Source: Gammaproteobacteria bacterium 28-57-27
GTDB taxonomy: Bacteria; Pseudomonadota; Gammaproteobacteria; Halothiobacillales; Halothiobacillaceae
Assembly (NCBI GenBank): GCA_002281735.1
Contig: NCGK01000004.1
Location: forward strand, 62,001-126,000
Length of the DNA stretch: 64,000 bases
Direction of reading: 5' to 3'
Shown: piece after piece, positions 43,145-53,000 of the stretch
Position numbering within the stretch: the first letter of the stretch is position 1
Layout: each line of letters starts with the position of its first letter
Notes under the pieces: model-generated
What the model saw: the letters and a program-made list of their open reading frames with translations, nothing else
The model's database searches: none
What the model was told of the DNA's origin: nothing
Position numbers and translations under genes: made by a program

Positions 43145-44008
43145 ATGATCCGTCTGCGTCTGTCCCTAGAATTAAATTACCAAGTCCTTGAGCCAGGCTC
43201 CGACTTTATTTTTAATATTCACGCCGCGCATACCGAACGCCAAATTGTGCTGGACGAGTTGTTGACGCTGAACCAAAACCTGCAAACGACGGTGGAAACC
43301 GACCCTACCACCGGCAACCGCTACCTGCGCCTGCGGGCGGCACCGGGTGCCTTGCAGGTACGCTACAGCGCCACCGTCGATCTGCTGCATTACGTTGCGC
43401 AACCCGGCCAGATTGCCGAAGTCCCTGTGGCCATGTTGCCGGCAGGTGTGCTTGGCTACATTTACCCCAGCCGCTACTGCCAGTCGGATCGGCTCTACAA
43501 ATTGGCACGGCATGAGTTTGGTCAACTCACCCAAGGCTATTCTCGCGTGCAATTCATTCGCGATTGGGTGTTGCAGCGCACCACCTTTGCCATGAACACA
43601 TCGAATTCAAATACTTCGGCCATCGACACACTGATCGACACCGCCGGGGTATGCCGCGATTTCGCTCATTTAATGATTGCGTTGTGCCGAGCGAGCAACA
43701 TTCCTGCGCGATTTACCACCGGCATTGACTACGGTGCTGACCCTATTCTTGGCCCAACTGATTTCCATGCCTATGTGGAAGTCTATTTGGGTGGTCGCTG
43801 GTATATTTTCGACTCCTCGGGTACGGCGATACCCATGGGTTTTGTACGTTTCGGTACCGGGCGGGATGCAGCGGATGTCGCCTTCGCCACCATCTTCGGT
43901 AGTGTGATCTCGTCAGCGCCCATCATCAGCATCCAGGCCATTGCCGGGAGTGACGGTCAACTCAGGGTGCCCTACCACTGCAATGATGCGCTTTCAACCG
44001 ACGGTTAA
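43145..44008 (+). CDS. Transglutaminase-like cysteine protease-fold protein
   Basis: The 287-residue product has an N-terminal beta domain typical of bacterial transglutaminase-like proteins (RLRLSLELNYQVLEPGSDF) and a transglutaminase core with a complete triad: Cys in TAGVCRDFAHLM, His in GPTDFHAYVEV and Asp in WYIFDSSG. No signal peptide is visible, so it is probably cytosolic. ATG 43145 is preferred over 43121. It stands alone, convergent with the CorA-like gene. Confidence 0.88.
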   Translation: MIRLRLSLELNYQVLEPGSDFIFNIHAAHTERQIVLDELLTLNQNLQTTVETDPTTGNRYLRLRAAPGALQVRYSATVDLLHYVAQPGQIAEVPVAMLPAGVLGYIYPSRYCQSDRLYKLARHEFGQLTQGYSRVQFIRDWVLQRTTFAMNTSNSNTSAIDTLIDTAGVCRDFAHLMIALCRASNIPARFTTGIDYGADPILGPTDFHAYVEVYLGGRWYIFDSSGTAIPMGFVRFGTGRDAADVAFATIFGSVISSAPIISIQAIAGSDGQLRVPYHCNDALSTDG

Positions 44009-44028
44009 AGAAGGCCGCAAGAGGCGGG

Positions 44029-45069
44029 TTAAAGCCACCCGCTACGCCGCAACCAGCGGTGCAGTAACGTGCTGCCTGCCAGGGTGAGGAGCATCACCGA
44101 CGGGTAACCAAATTTCCAATCCAGTTCCGGCATGTTCTGGAAATTCATGCCGTACATGCTGAATACCATGGTTGGCACGGCCAGAATCGCGCCCCAACCC
44201 GCCAGTTTGCGCACCACCACGCCCTGCCGATTAGCGCCCAGGGCAATGTGCAAATTCAACACCCCCATATGGGATTCACGCAAAAAATCCAGCCCGGTCA
44301 GAAGCTGGACGATATGATCGTGTACATCGCGAAAATAAGGGCGCATCAATTTGGGCACGCTTTGCCGATGCGCCCCGGCAATCAGCGAAAGAGTCATCTC
44401 CTCGACGGGAATCACGGCATGGCGCAGGCGAAGAATCAAACGTTTGAGCGCATACAAGTCCGTCAATACGCCTTGTTCACGCACATTATTGGAAATGACC
44501 TGGCGTTCCAGAGCATCCAGACGCTCTTCAAACGCGCCATGCCAAGGGGTGTAGTTGTCCACCACCTCATCCAGCACCGCATGCAGGGCATTGACCATAC
44601 CGCGTCCGAGGCGCGCAGGCGCATGTTCAAAACGCCCCAGGGCATCGAAGTCACGCGCGTAACGCCCTAGATGCAGCAGCAGAATCACCCGCGCATCCAG
44701 AAACACATGCAGCTCACCCAAGGCAAAATCATGCCCGGTTCCATGCGTCACCACCGGGGTCAGCACCATGAAAAAGCTCTCGCGCTCTGCCTCGCCCACC
44801 ACCGGTTCGTACACTTCGAACTTGGGGTGTTGCTCGGCCAAATGCACGTCCTCAATCGCCAACTCATGCACATGGAACAGGCTTTGCACCTGCTCAAGCA
44901 CCAAGGGACTGGGCTGGCGTAGCTCCAGCCACAGAAAACCGCCGGGTTGCGCCAGCATGTCGGGAATCTGCGCCGCGCTGCATTCCGTGCGTCTGCCATC
45001 CTGTGACCAGGCCACACAGTTGACGATTGCATCATCAAAATCGCCCAAGGCATCCCCCATCAAGTGCAT
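44029..45069 (-). CDS. CorA-family divalent metal transporter
   Basis: The 346-residue protein has a long cytosolic N-terminal alpha/beta domain, a stalk helix and two C-terminal transmembrane helices. The CorA signature reads YGMNF (about residue 312). Sequences such as FLWLELRQPSP and IEDVHLAEQHPKFEVYE match the CorA/ZntB group. The gene overlaps mntR: the first ATG (45069) has GAGGAGG 7 bases upstream, and a second (45060) overlaps the mntR stop as TGATG. Co-transcription with a DtxR-type regulator and proximity to mntH suggest a role in Mn, Mg or Zn balance. Confidence 0.88.
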   Translation of the reverse strand: MHLMGDALGDFDDAIVNCVAWSQDGRRTECSAAQIPDMLAQPGGFLWLELRQPSPLVLEQVQSLFHVHELAIEDVHLAEQHPKFEVYEPVVGEAERESFFMVLTPVVTHGTGHDFALGELHVFLDARVILLLHLGRYARDFDALGRFEHAPARLGRGMVNALHAVLDEVVDNYTPWHGAFEERLDALERQVISNNVREQGVLTDLYALKRLILRLRHAVIPVEEMTLSLIAGAHRQSVPKLMRPYFRDVHDHIVQLLTGLDFLRESHMGVLNLHIALGANRQGVVVRKLAGWGAILAVPTMVFSMYGMNFQNMPELDWKFGYPSVMLLTLAGSTLLHRWLRRSGWL

Positions 45070-45761
45070 CCCCCGTCCTCCTCACCCAGCACTGCGTCGG
45101 TCATTATTGCATCGACCATCAAAGCCTGTGCCAGCAAGGCATCCAGCACATGCAAACGCTCACCAACACGCACCATCAGCGCACCACTGGAAGGTACACG
45201 CTCCTCGATACTTACGCTTGCGCCCGGCACCAGACCGCGTTCGGCCAAATAGCGCAGCTCCTCGGGCAGGCGCTCGGACAGGCGCGCCAGACGCAGGCTG
45301 ACATGCAGCGGCGCATCGCATAGCGAGCACAGACGACGCGCATCATGCAGATCCTCATCCGGCGGCGGAATCGGCGATCCATGCGGATCGCTGACCGGCC
45401 GCCCCAAAACCTCCCACATGCGGTTGACCACACGGCTGGACACACAATGCTCCAGAATCTCCGCCTCGGCATCCACCTCGTCCCAGGTCAGCCCCAGCAC
45501 CTGCACCAGAAACTGCTCCACAATCCGATGCTTGCGGATGGTTTCCACCGCCACCCGCCGCCCTTTGTCAGTCAGATGCACGCCCTGATACGGCACATGC
45601 TCGATCAAGCCTTCGGCAGCCAGCTTTTTCATCATGCCCGACACCGAGGGCGCGGCAACCCCCAAGCGCTCGGCCAAAGCCGAGGTGGACACCGCGCTCG
45701 TCGAATCACCCGCCAGTTTGTAAATGGTCTTCAGATAATCCTGAAGTGCGCGTGAACTCAT
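45060..45761 (-). CDS. mntR: DtxR/MntR-family metal-dependent regulator
   Basis: The 233-residue product has an N-terminal winged helix (MSSRALQDYLKTIYKLAGDS, then RLGVAAPSVSGMMKKLAAEG), a dimerisation and metal-binding domain with EVDAEAEILEHCVSSRVVNRM, in which E, C and H residues sit at DtxR ligand positions, and a C-terminal FeoA/SH3-like domain (about 155-230). I prefer ATG 45761 to 45779 as it gives the usual N-terminus. It is divergent from mntH and overlaps the CorA-like gene, so it likely controls both. Confidence 0.88.
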   Translation of the reverse strand: MSSRALQDYLKTIYKLAGDSTSAVSTSALAERLGVAAPSVSGMMKKLAAEGLIEHVPYQGVHLTDKGRRVAVETIRKHRIVEQFLVQVLGLTWDEVDAEAEILEHCVSSRVVNRMWEVLGRPVSDPHGSPIPPPDEDLHDARRLCSLCDAPLHVSLRLARLSERLPEELRYLAERGLVPGASVSIEERVPSSGALMVRVGERLHVLDALLAQALMVDAIMTDAVLGEEDGGCT

Positions 45762-45814
45762 AACTGCTCCAGACTCCATAGCGATAATGTATGAAAGCTA
45801 TCACTATTTTGCAT

Positions 45815-45874
45815 TTGACCGCATGACAATACTTGAGCTAGATTGCGCTAACTTTAAATTTAGCCGAGCCTAAA
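45815..45874 (+). promoter_or_regulatory. mntH promoter and candidate MntR operator
   Basis: TTGACC (45815-45820) and TAGATT (45839-45844), spaced 18 bases, form a plausible promoter. TTTAGCCGAGCCTAAA (45859-45874) is a dyad with TTTAG/CTAAA arms ending directly at the mntH ATG, resembling DtxR-type sites. Bound regulator would cover the start region. Confidence 0.5.
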
Positions 45875-47137
45875 ATGAACACTGTGTTACTGAACGAGCC
45901 CCCAGCCGACACCTCACGCCCCCTGCGCCGTCCCTTCTGGTTCTTCCTCGGCCCGGCCTTTCTGGTCTCGGTCGGCTACATGGATCCCGGCAACTGGGCA
46001 ACCTCGCTTGAAGCTGGCAGCCGCTATGGTTATGCCCTGCTCTGGGTAGTCACCATGGCCAGCGGCATTGCCATTCTGATGCAGCTTTTGGCCGCCCGCC
46101 TGGGTGTCGCCACCGAGAAAGACCTGGCTCAGCTTATTGCAGAGCGCTACTCGGGTTGGCGCGCCAAGGGGCTGCTATCCACGGCAGCGCTGGCCATGAT
46201 GGCCACCGACCTGGCCGAATTTCTCGGCGTGGCGATTGCGCTCAACCTGCTGTTTAGCATTCCCCTGCCCGTGGCCATTATTCTCACCGTATTCGATGTG
46301 CTGCTGATTTTGTGGCTGGAACGCTTCGGCTTTCGCTGGGTGGAAATGACCATCATCGCCTTCGTCGCCACCATTGGGCTGGGTTATGTGATTCAGATGT
46401 TCATCATTCAGCCCGACTTGGTGGCAATTGCCAGCAACGCCTTTATGCCAAACCTGAGCATTACCGACAGTACCGCCCTGTTTATCGCGCTTGGCATCAT
46501 TGGCGCGACCGTGATGCCGCACAACATTTATTTGCATACTTCACAAGTCCTCACCCGCATTCAAGATTTCAACCACGACAAAGCGCGCGCCTACCGCATT
46601 CTGAAATGGGACACCCTCGGTGCGTTATTCGTCGCCTGGATGGTCAACTCGGCTATTCTGATTACCGCCGCAGCCGCCTTCCACGCCAAGGGTCTGCTGA
46701 TTACCGACATCGATCAGGCCTACCATACCCTGGGACCGCTGTTTGGCAGTGCGGCGGCGCTCACCTTCGCCCTTGCCCTGCTCGCGGCGGGTATTGCCAG
46801 CTCGACTACAGCCACCATGGCCGGGCAGATCGTGTTCGAGCCCCTACTCGGACGCAAGGTGAACATGGCGCGCCTGCGCCTTGGCCTGCGCCTGTTGACC
46901 ATGATTCCGGCCGTCATCGCCATCCTGCTGGCCGCCAAGCCTTTGAGCCTGTTGGTGCTCTCGCAAGTTATTCTCTCGATGCAGCTGCCCTTTACCCTGA
47001 TTCCGCTCATCCTGATGGTCTCCAATCGCACCTTAATGGGTGATTTGGTCGCGCCGCGCTGGATGCTTGCACTGGCTTGGGTATGCGCCTTGCTTATCAT
47101 CGGCCTGAATCTTTGGTTCCTCGCCAGCGATTTTTAA
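45875..47137 (+). CDS. mntH: Nramp-family Mn2+/H+ symporter
   Basis: The 420-residue inner-membrane protein has 11 predicted helices. The two metal-binding signatures are intact: DPGNW in helix 1 (about 37-41) and MPHNIYLHTSQ in helix 6 (about 212-222), with the transport motif region following. It imports Mn2+ (and Fe2+) with protons. The start codon follows a dyad that may be the MntR operator. Mn supply fits the Mn-type superoxide dismutase in this window. A palindromic repeat follows the stop by 5 bases. Confidence 0.95.
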   Translation: MNTVLLNEPPADTSRPLRRPFWFFLGPAFLVSVGYMDPGNWATSLEAGSRYGYALLWVVTMASGIAILMQLLAARLGVATEKDLAQLIAERYSGWRAKGLLSTAALAMMATDLAEFLGVAIALNLLFSIPLPVAIILTVFDVLLILWLERFGFRWVEMTIIAFVATIGLGYVIQMFIIQPDLVAIASNAFMPNLSITDSTALFIALGIIGATVMPHNIYLHTSQVLTRIQDFNHDKARAYRILKWDTLGALFVAWMVNSAILITAAAAFHAKGLLITDIDQAYHTLGPLFGSAAALTFALALLAAGIASSTTATMAGQIVFEPLLGRKVNMARLRLGLRLLTMIPAVIAILLAAKPLSLLVLSQVILSMQLPFTLIPLILMVSNRTLMGDLVAPRWMLALAWVCALLIIGLNLWFLASDF

Positions 47138-47141
47138 CACC

Positions 47142-47198
47142 GTAGGGTGCGCCATGCGCACCAACCACATGTGACATGGTGCGCATGGCGCACCCTAC
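47142..47198. repeat. Palindromic repeat, GTAGGGTGCGCC family, copy 2
   Basis: The arms 47142-47162 and 47178-47198 are perfect complements over 21 bases (GTAGGGTGCGCCATGCGCAC...). It lies between mntH and the porin gene. Confidence 0.85.
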
Positions 47199-47225
47199 AA
47201 AACCACATGCTCATGACGCAAGAAA

Positions 47226-48407
47226 ATGCCCCTATTCTTTCATTCTCCGCTGACACGCGCCTTGCTTGCCTGCGCCCTACTCAACTGGACGCCACTCTAC
47301 GCCGCAGTCACCCCACAGGAAGCCGACAGCGCGCCCACCGCCGCCAGCCGCCCGCCAGCACTGGATGACAGTCAGAGCGTTGCGCTCTATGGCCATATCG
47401 ACACCGACCTTGTGAGCAATCTCAAAGGCGGCCTTAAAACCGGCAGCGGTGTGGAAAGCGTGGCGGTGGGCGGCGTAACCATGAGCGGTGATGTGCTGGG
47501 TCTGCAAGGCAGCACCTTCAACCTCTCCGCCATGGCGATTTACACCGACGATCTGAATGCGCGTTACATCGGCGCGATCACCAACCCCAGCAATATCGAA
47601 GGCGAAGTCACCCGCGTCGTGCTCGACACGGTTTACTGGCAGCAAGCTTGGCTTAAGCAAGCCAATCTGGGTTTCACCACGCGCCTGGGCATGTTTGACC
47701 TGAACTCCGAATTCATCAGCACCGCAAGCGCAGCGCAGCTTATCAACAGCTCGTTTGGCATGGATCCCTCCATGACCGAAAACTTTAGCGTGTCCACCTT
47801 CCCCAAAAATGGCAGCGGACTGGTCGCCACCCTGACCAATGCGGCTGACACGGACAGCGCGCCACTCGCGCTGAAAGTCGGCCTGTTCCAAGGTGATGTG
47901 GATACCCAAACTCGCCCCTTCAAGCAAGGACTGCTCAGTCTTGCCGAAGCGCAATGGCGCCCAGTTGAACACAGTGCGCTCAAACTCGGCGTGTGGGAAA
48001 AACATGGCAACGACTTGCCCAGCGTGCATGGCGCCTACCTGAGCGCCGAAGGACGCTTTTGGCAGCACGAGCACAGTGCTCTGGACGCATTTGTGCGTGC
48101 CAGCTATGCCGATGCCGCGCAGGACGCCAATGGCGAAACACACCCGAAAAACTACTGGGCAGCGGGCTTGAGCTGGGACGCGCCGCTGGCATCACGCGCG
48201 CATGACATCTTTACGCTAGGCTTTGGCGGCTTGCAGCTTGAGGGTGGCGAGCCATCCCAAGGCGGGCATGAACGCTTTTTTGAAATCAGCTATATCGCCC
48301 AGCTCAATCAACACCTTTACCTGCAACCCGACCTGCAATACATCCAAAGCCCGAGTGGTGAGCAGGCCGATGCCTGGGTCGGCATTTTGCGGCTGCATAT
48401 CGAATAA
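47226..48407 (+). CDS. OprB-type carbohydrate-selective porin
   Basis: The 393-residue outer-membrane beta-barrel protein has a signal peptide ending near LYAAV. Features of the OprB family are ATGs of the barrel such as DTVYWQQAWLKQANLGFTTR, GMFDLNSEFISTASAAQLIN and SSFGMDP, with aromatic-ended strands to the last strand (WVGILRLHIE). It probably admits sugars or other small solutes; the substrate is not evident. It stands alone after mntH and is not an outer-membrane factor of the TolC type, so it is unlikely to complete the RND pump downstream. Confidence 0.85.
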   Translation: MPLFFHSPLTRALLACALLNWTPLYAAVTPQEADSAPTAASRPPALDDSQSVALYGHIDTDLVSNLKGGLKTGSGVESVAVGGVTMSGDVLGLQGSTFNLSAMAIYTDDLNARYIGAITNPSNIEGEVTRVVLDTVYWQQAWLKQANLGFTTRLGMFDLNSEFISTASAAQLINSSFGMDPSMTENFSVSTFPKNGSGLVATLTNAADTDSAPLALKVGLFQGDVDTQTRPFKQGLLSLAEAQWRPVEHSALKLGVWEKHGNDLPSVHGAYLSAEGRFWQHEHSALDAFVRASYADAAQDANGETHPKNYWAAGLSWDAPLASRAHDIFTLGFGGLQLEGGEPSQGGHERFFEISYIAQLNQHLYLQPDLQYIQSPSGEQADAWVGILRLHIE

Positions 48408-48614
48408 GCCTCGCGGACGTTTGTGTAGGTACGAACTCATTCGCACGATGCGTGCGGATAAATCCGTAACGACACCGCGCCGGATTGCTCACAAAAATCC
48501 GGACATGAACACTTGAAAATTGCGCGCAAGACCAAGTATTTTTTATACCATCCTGAGCATTTGCCTAGGTTAAACTCGTACCCAATCAAACCCCATGCTG
48601 CTCACGGAGACTCC

Positions 48615-49838
48615 ATGCCTGTCCGTATCTATGCACCTCTTGCGCTCGCCAGCCTTGCCATCCTGCTGCTTGGCCTGAGCGCCTACCCCGTTCACGCCAA
48701 TACCGCCGCAGCGGGTGCCCCGCCTCCGCCCAAGGTCGGCGTGATTGAAGTTCAAGCCCAAAGCCTGCGCCAGAGCGTGGTGTTTCCCGCGCAGATTCGC
48801 GCCATCGAACAGGTCGAAGTGCGTCCCCAAGTCAGCGGCATGTTGCAAAGCGTCAACTTCCGCGATGGTGACCGGGTGGAAAAAGACCAGTTGATTTACA
48901 CCATCGACAGCCGCCCCTTTGCCGCCGAAGTGGCCGCAGCCGAAGCGGCTGTAGCGCAGGCCGAGGCCTCCCTGCGCCTTGCCATCCGTGAGCAGGAGCG
49001 CGGCAAGGTTCTGGGGCAAACCCAAACCCTCTCGCGTGAAGCCATCGAACAGCGTGACACCGCCAGACAAGTGGCCGATGCCAATCTGCATGCCGCGCGA
49101 GCCCGCCTCACTTCGGCGCGCATCAATCTGGACTACACCCAGATCCGCGCCCCGATCAGCGGTTATATCGAGCGCACCCAAATGACCCCCGGCAACCTCG
49201 TCACCTCACCGCTGGGTAGCGGTACCACGCTGCTGACGACCATTACCCCGACCGACAGGCTGTACGTGTACTTCCAGATTGACGAAGCCACGCAGAACGG
49301 CTTTTCCGCCCAAAGCCCGAGCGCTCCCATGGGCGATGCGGTGCAAATCAGTATGCAAGGCGATAGCACGACCCAGGAACAGGCCAACATCGACTACCTC
49401 GCGCCCAGCTTCAACGCCAAAAGCGGCACCCGTCAGGCACGCGCCACGCTGGACAACAGCGCGCACCGCTTCGCACCCGGCCAGTTTGCGCATGTAAAAA
49501 TGAACACTGCCCAAGTCTTCAACAACCCAGCGATTCCCGCCGCCGCGGTGGGCATGAACCAAAGTCGGCATTTTGTGATGATCGTGGATGCAGAAAACAG
49601 CGTGCAAATGCGCCCGGTCAAACTCGGCCCAGAGATCAACGGCCTGCGTCCGGTGTTGGAGGGTCTCAAAGGCGGTGAGCGCATCATTCTCGAAGGCTTG
49701 CAGCGCGCCCGGCCGGGCAGCAAAGTCACACCTGAACTCCTGGCCGCCAAGACGCAAAAGGATGAGTGCAAGGCCGACAATGCCCAGCCCCGACCCAGCG
49801 CGCCGCTGAATAGCTGCTTTTCGACGAATAAACCTTAA
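48615..49838 (+). CDS. RND efflux periplasmic adaptor (membrane-fusion protein)
   Basis: The 407-residue MexA/AcrA-type adaptor has a signal peptide (residues 1-27) without a lipobox cysteine, a lipoyl half-motif (VRPQVSGMLQSVNFRDGDRV), a coiled-coil hairpin (about 92-150, AAEAAVAQAEASLRLAIREQ), a second lipoyl half (IRAPISGYIERTQMTPGNLV) and beta-barrel and membrane-proximal domains. ATG 48615 follows CGGAGA and gives the signal peptide; the longer frame from 48513 is not needed. It pairs with the pump at 50013. The outer-membrane channel gene is not in this window. Confidence 0.92.
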   Translation: MPVRIYAPLALASLAILLLGLSAYPVHANTAAAGAPPPPKVGVIEVQAQSLRQSVVFPAQIRAIEQVEVRPQVSGMLQSVNFRDGDRVEKDQLIYTIDSRPFAAEVAAAEAAVAQAEASLRLAIREQERGKVLGQTQTLSREAIEQRDTARQVADANLHAARARLTSARINLDYTQIRAPISGYIERTQMTPGNLVTSPLGSGTTLLTTITPTDRLYVYFQIDEATQNGFSAQSPSAPMGDAVQISMQGDSTTQEQANIDYLAPSFNAKSGTRQARATLDNSAHRFAPGQFAHVKMNTAQVFNNPAIPAAAVGMNQSRHFVMIVDAENSVQMRPVKLGPEINGLRPVLEGLKGGERIILEGLQRARPGSKVTPELLAAKTQKDECKADNAQPRPSAPLNSCFSTNKP

Positions 49839-49843
49839 AAATA

Positions 49844-49984
49844 TTAGCCACAGAGAACACAGAGGGCACAGAGAAAAATCCGCTCACCCTGAAATCGTCA
49901 GGGCTGGCCTAGAAGCTGGATTTAGCCCCCTCACCCCGCCCCACTCTACTTTTCCTCAGTGAACTCTGTGCCCTCTGTGGCTAA
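49844..49984. repeat. CACAGAG-type inverted repeat between adaptor and pump genes
   Basis: TTAGCCACAGAGAACACAGA and further to 49873 is matched in inverse by AACTCTGTGCCCTCTGTGG to 49984. A second copy of the family is at 62831-62917. It falls inside the adaptor-pump operon and may damp distal expression. Confidence 0.75.
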
Positions 49985-50012
49985 AAATTGATTTTATTAG
50001 GACAACAATCCC

Positions 50013-53000
50013 ATGCGCTTTGCCAGCTTCTTCGTCGACCGCCCGATTTTCGCCATCGTCCTTTCGGCACTGGTGCTGATTGGAGGCTGGGTCTCGCTCA
50101 AGGGTTTGCCGATTGAGCAATACCCCGAAGTTGTGCCGCCGACCATCCAGGTTTCCACCCGCTATCCCGGCGCCAGCCCGCAAACCCTGTCGGAAACCGT
50201 GGCCGCGCCCATCGAACAGGAACTGGTGGGCATCGAACACCTGCTCTACATGTCTTCGCAGTCCACTGCCGACGGCTCAATGAGCCTGACCCTGACCTTT
50301 GAAATAGGCACGGATCTGGACATTGCGCAGATGCAGGTACAAGCCAAGGTGCAAAACGCCGAGCCGCGTTTGCCGGAAGAAGTGCGCCGGCAGGGCGTGG
50401 TCACGCGCAAGCAATCGCCAGATCTGATGCTGGTCATCCACCTTATTTCCCCGGATGAACGCTACGACTCGCTGTTCTTGGGCAACTACGCGGTGCTGAA
50501 TATCCGCGACCAGCTCAAGCGTGTGGATGGCGTGGGTGACACACGGGTGTTCGGCTCGGACGAATACGCCATGCGCATCTGGCTCAACCCCGATCAACTC
50601 GCGGCGCGCAACCTGACGGCCAGCGATGTGGTCACGGCGATTCGCGCGCAAAACGTGCAGGTCGCCGCCGGTAGCGTCGGCCAGCCGCCGGGCGCGGCGG
50701 GCAGCACCTTCCAGCTCACCGTGACTTCGCAAAGCCGACTGCGCTCGGTTGAAGAGTTCAGCAATATCATTGTCCGTACCGAAACCGACGGAGCCATGGT
50801 GCGCCTGGGCGACGTGGCGCGTCTTGACCTGGGCGCGGCCAGCTACGCCCTGCGCTCCAAGCTGGACGGACAGGATGCAGTGGCGATTCCGATCTTTCTG
50901 CGCCCCGGCGCGAATGCGCTGTCTACTTCCGAGGCGGTGAAAAAGACCATTGAGCGTCTGAAGCAAAACTTCCCCGCAGGCGTGGACTACCGCATCGTGT
51001 ACGACACCACCCAGTTCGTGCAGCAATCCATCGACGCGGTGATCCTGACGTTCTTCGAGGCGCTGCTGCTGGTGATTCTGGTGGTCATGCTGTTCCTGCA
51101 AACCTGGCGCGCGGCGATCATTCCGCTGATTGCCGTGCCGGTGTCAATTATCGGCACCTTCATTCTGCTGAATGCGCTCGGCTTCTCAATCAACACGCTC
51201 ACCCTGTTCGGCATGGTGTTGGCGATCGGCATCGTGGTGGACGACGCCATCGTAGTGATCGAAAACGTCGAGCGCCATATCAGCGAAGGCATGGAGCCCA
51301 AAGCCGCCGCGCGCATGGCGATGGAAGAAGTCAGCGGGCCGATCATCGCCATCTCCCTGGTGCTGGCCGCCGTATTCATTCCCTCATCCTTCATCAGCGG
51401 CATCAATGGCGAGTTTTACCGCCAGTTCGGTCTGACCATCGCGGCAGCCACGCTGATTTCCGCCTTCAACTCGCTCACCCTCAGCCCGGCGCTGGCAGGC
51501 ATGTTGCTCAAGCCACACGATGCCAAACCCGACCTGTTCACCCGCTTTATCAACCTGCTGTTCGGCTGGTTTTTCAAGCTGTTCAACCGCGCTTTCACCG
51601 CTTCCAGCCACGGCTATGAATGGGCGGTCAAACGCCTGATGCGCGTCAGCCTGATCGTGCTGCTGGTCTTCGGCGGATTGCTGTACCTGACCGGGCAAAC
51701 TCTGATGAGCATTCCGGCGGGCTTTATCCCGCCGGGTGATCGTGGTTATCTGATCGGCGTGATCCAGTTGCCACCTGCCGCCTCGCTGGAACGCACCACC
51801 GCCGTGACCCAGGAAGCAGCCAGACTCATCGGCGAAACCCCTGGCGTGGCACATACCGTGGCCTTCCCCGGTCTGTCCATCGTCAGCTTCGGCCCGACCT
51901 CGAACGCCGCCACCATTTTCGTGCCGCTCAAGCCATTCAGCGAACGTGTGCCGTTGGGACAAAACGCCAACGCGATCGCCATGGAGATGCGCAAGCGTCT
52001 GGGCGTGATTGACGAAGCCTTTGTCGCCGTGTTCCCGCCGCCGCCGATTCGCGGCCTCGGCTCACTCGGTGGCTTCAAGCTGCAAGTGCAGGATCGCAGC
52101 GGTGTGGGGCTGGATGCGCTGGATGCTGCGGCCAAACAGGTGATGGCGGCAGGCAATGCCATGAGCAAGCAAACCCCCGGTGTGACCGCGCTGTTCACCA
52201 GCTTCCAGAACAATGTGCCGCAACTGCACACGGAGATCGACACCGAGCGCGCCCTGCTCAGCGGCATTCCCTTGCAGAACATCTACGACACCCTGCAAAT
52301 CAACCTTGGCTCGCTGTATGTCAACGACTTCAACCTGTTTGGGCGCACCTATCAAGTCATTGCCCAAGCCGAAGGCGATTACCGTCTGGGCAAGGAGAGC
52401 ATCGAACGCCTGCAAACCCGCAATAGCGAAGGCGCAATGGCGCCGCTTTCCGGCTTGGTGGAGACCCAGGAAATCACCGGTCCCGACCGCGTGGTGCGTT
52501 ACAACACCTATCCGGCGATTGAAATCAATGGCTCGGCCACGCCGGGCACCAGCTCAGGCGAAGTGATCAACGTGATGGAAAAGCTCATGGCCGAGACGCT
52601 GCCGCCCGGCGTGGGTTATGAGTGGACGGAGCTGACCTATCTGCAAATCATTGCCGGCAACACCACCCTGCAAGTGTTCGCCCTGTCCGTGCTGGTGGTA
52701 TTCCTGGTGCTGGCGGCGCTGTACGAGAGCTGGTCGCTGCCCTTCGCCATCATTCTCATCATGCCGATGGTGATTCTGTTCGCCATGCTCGGCGTGAAAA
52801 TGACTGGCGGGGACAACAATATCCTCACCCAGGTCGCGCTGCTGGTGCTGATCGGACTGGCCAGCAAGAACGCCATCCTGCTGGTCGAATTTGCCAAGGT
52901 GCGCGAGGATCATGGCCTGAGCGCCATGGATGCGGCGCTGGAAGCCTGCCGCCTACGTCTACGCCCGATCATCATGACCTCGATCGCCTTTATTGCCGGG

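Noticed and set aside
47226-48407. Outer-membrane channel partner for the RND pump
   Set aside because: The sequence is an OprB-like beta-barrel porin without the helical hairpin repeats of TolC-type channels.
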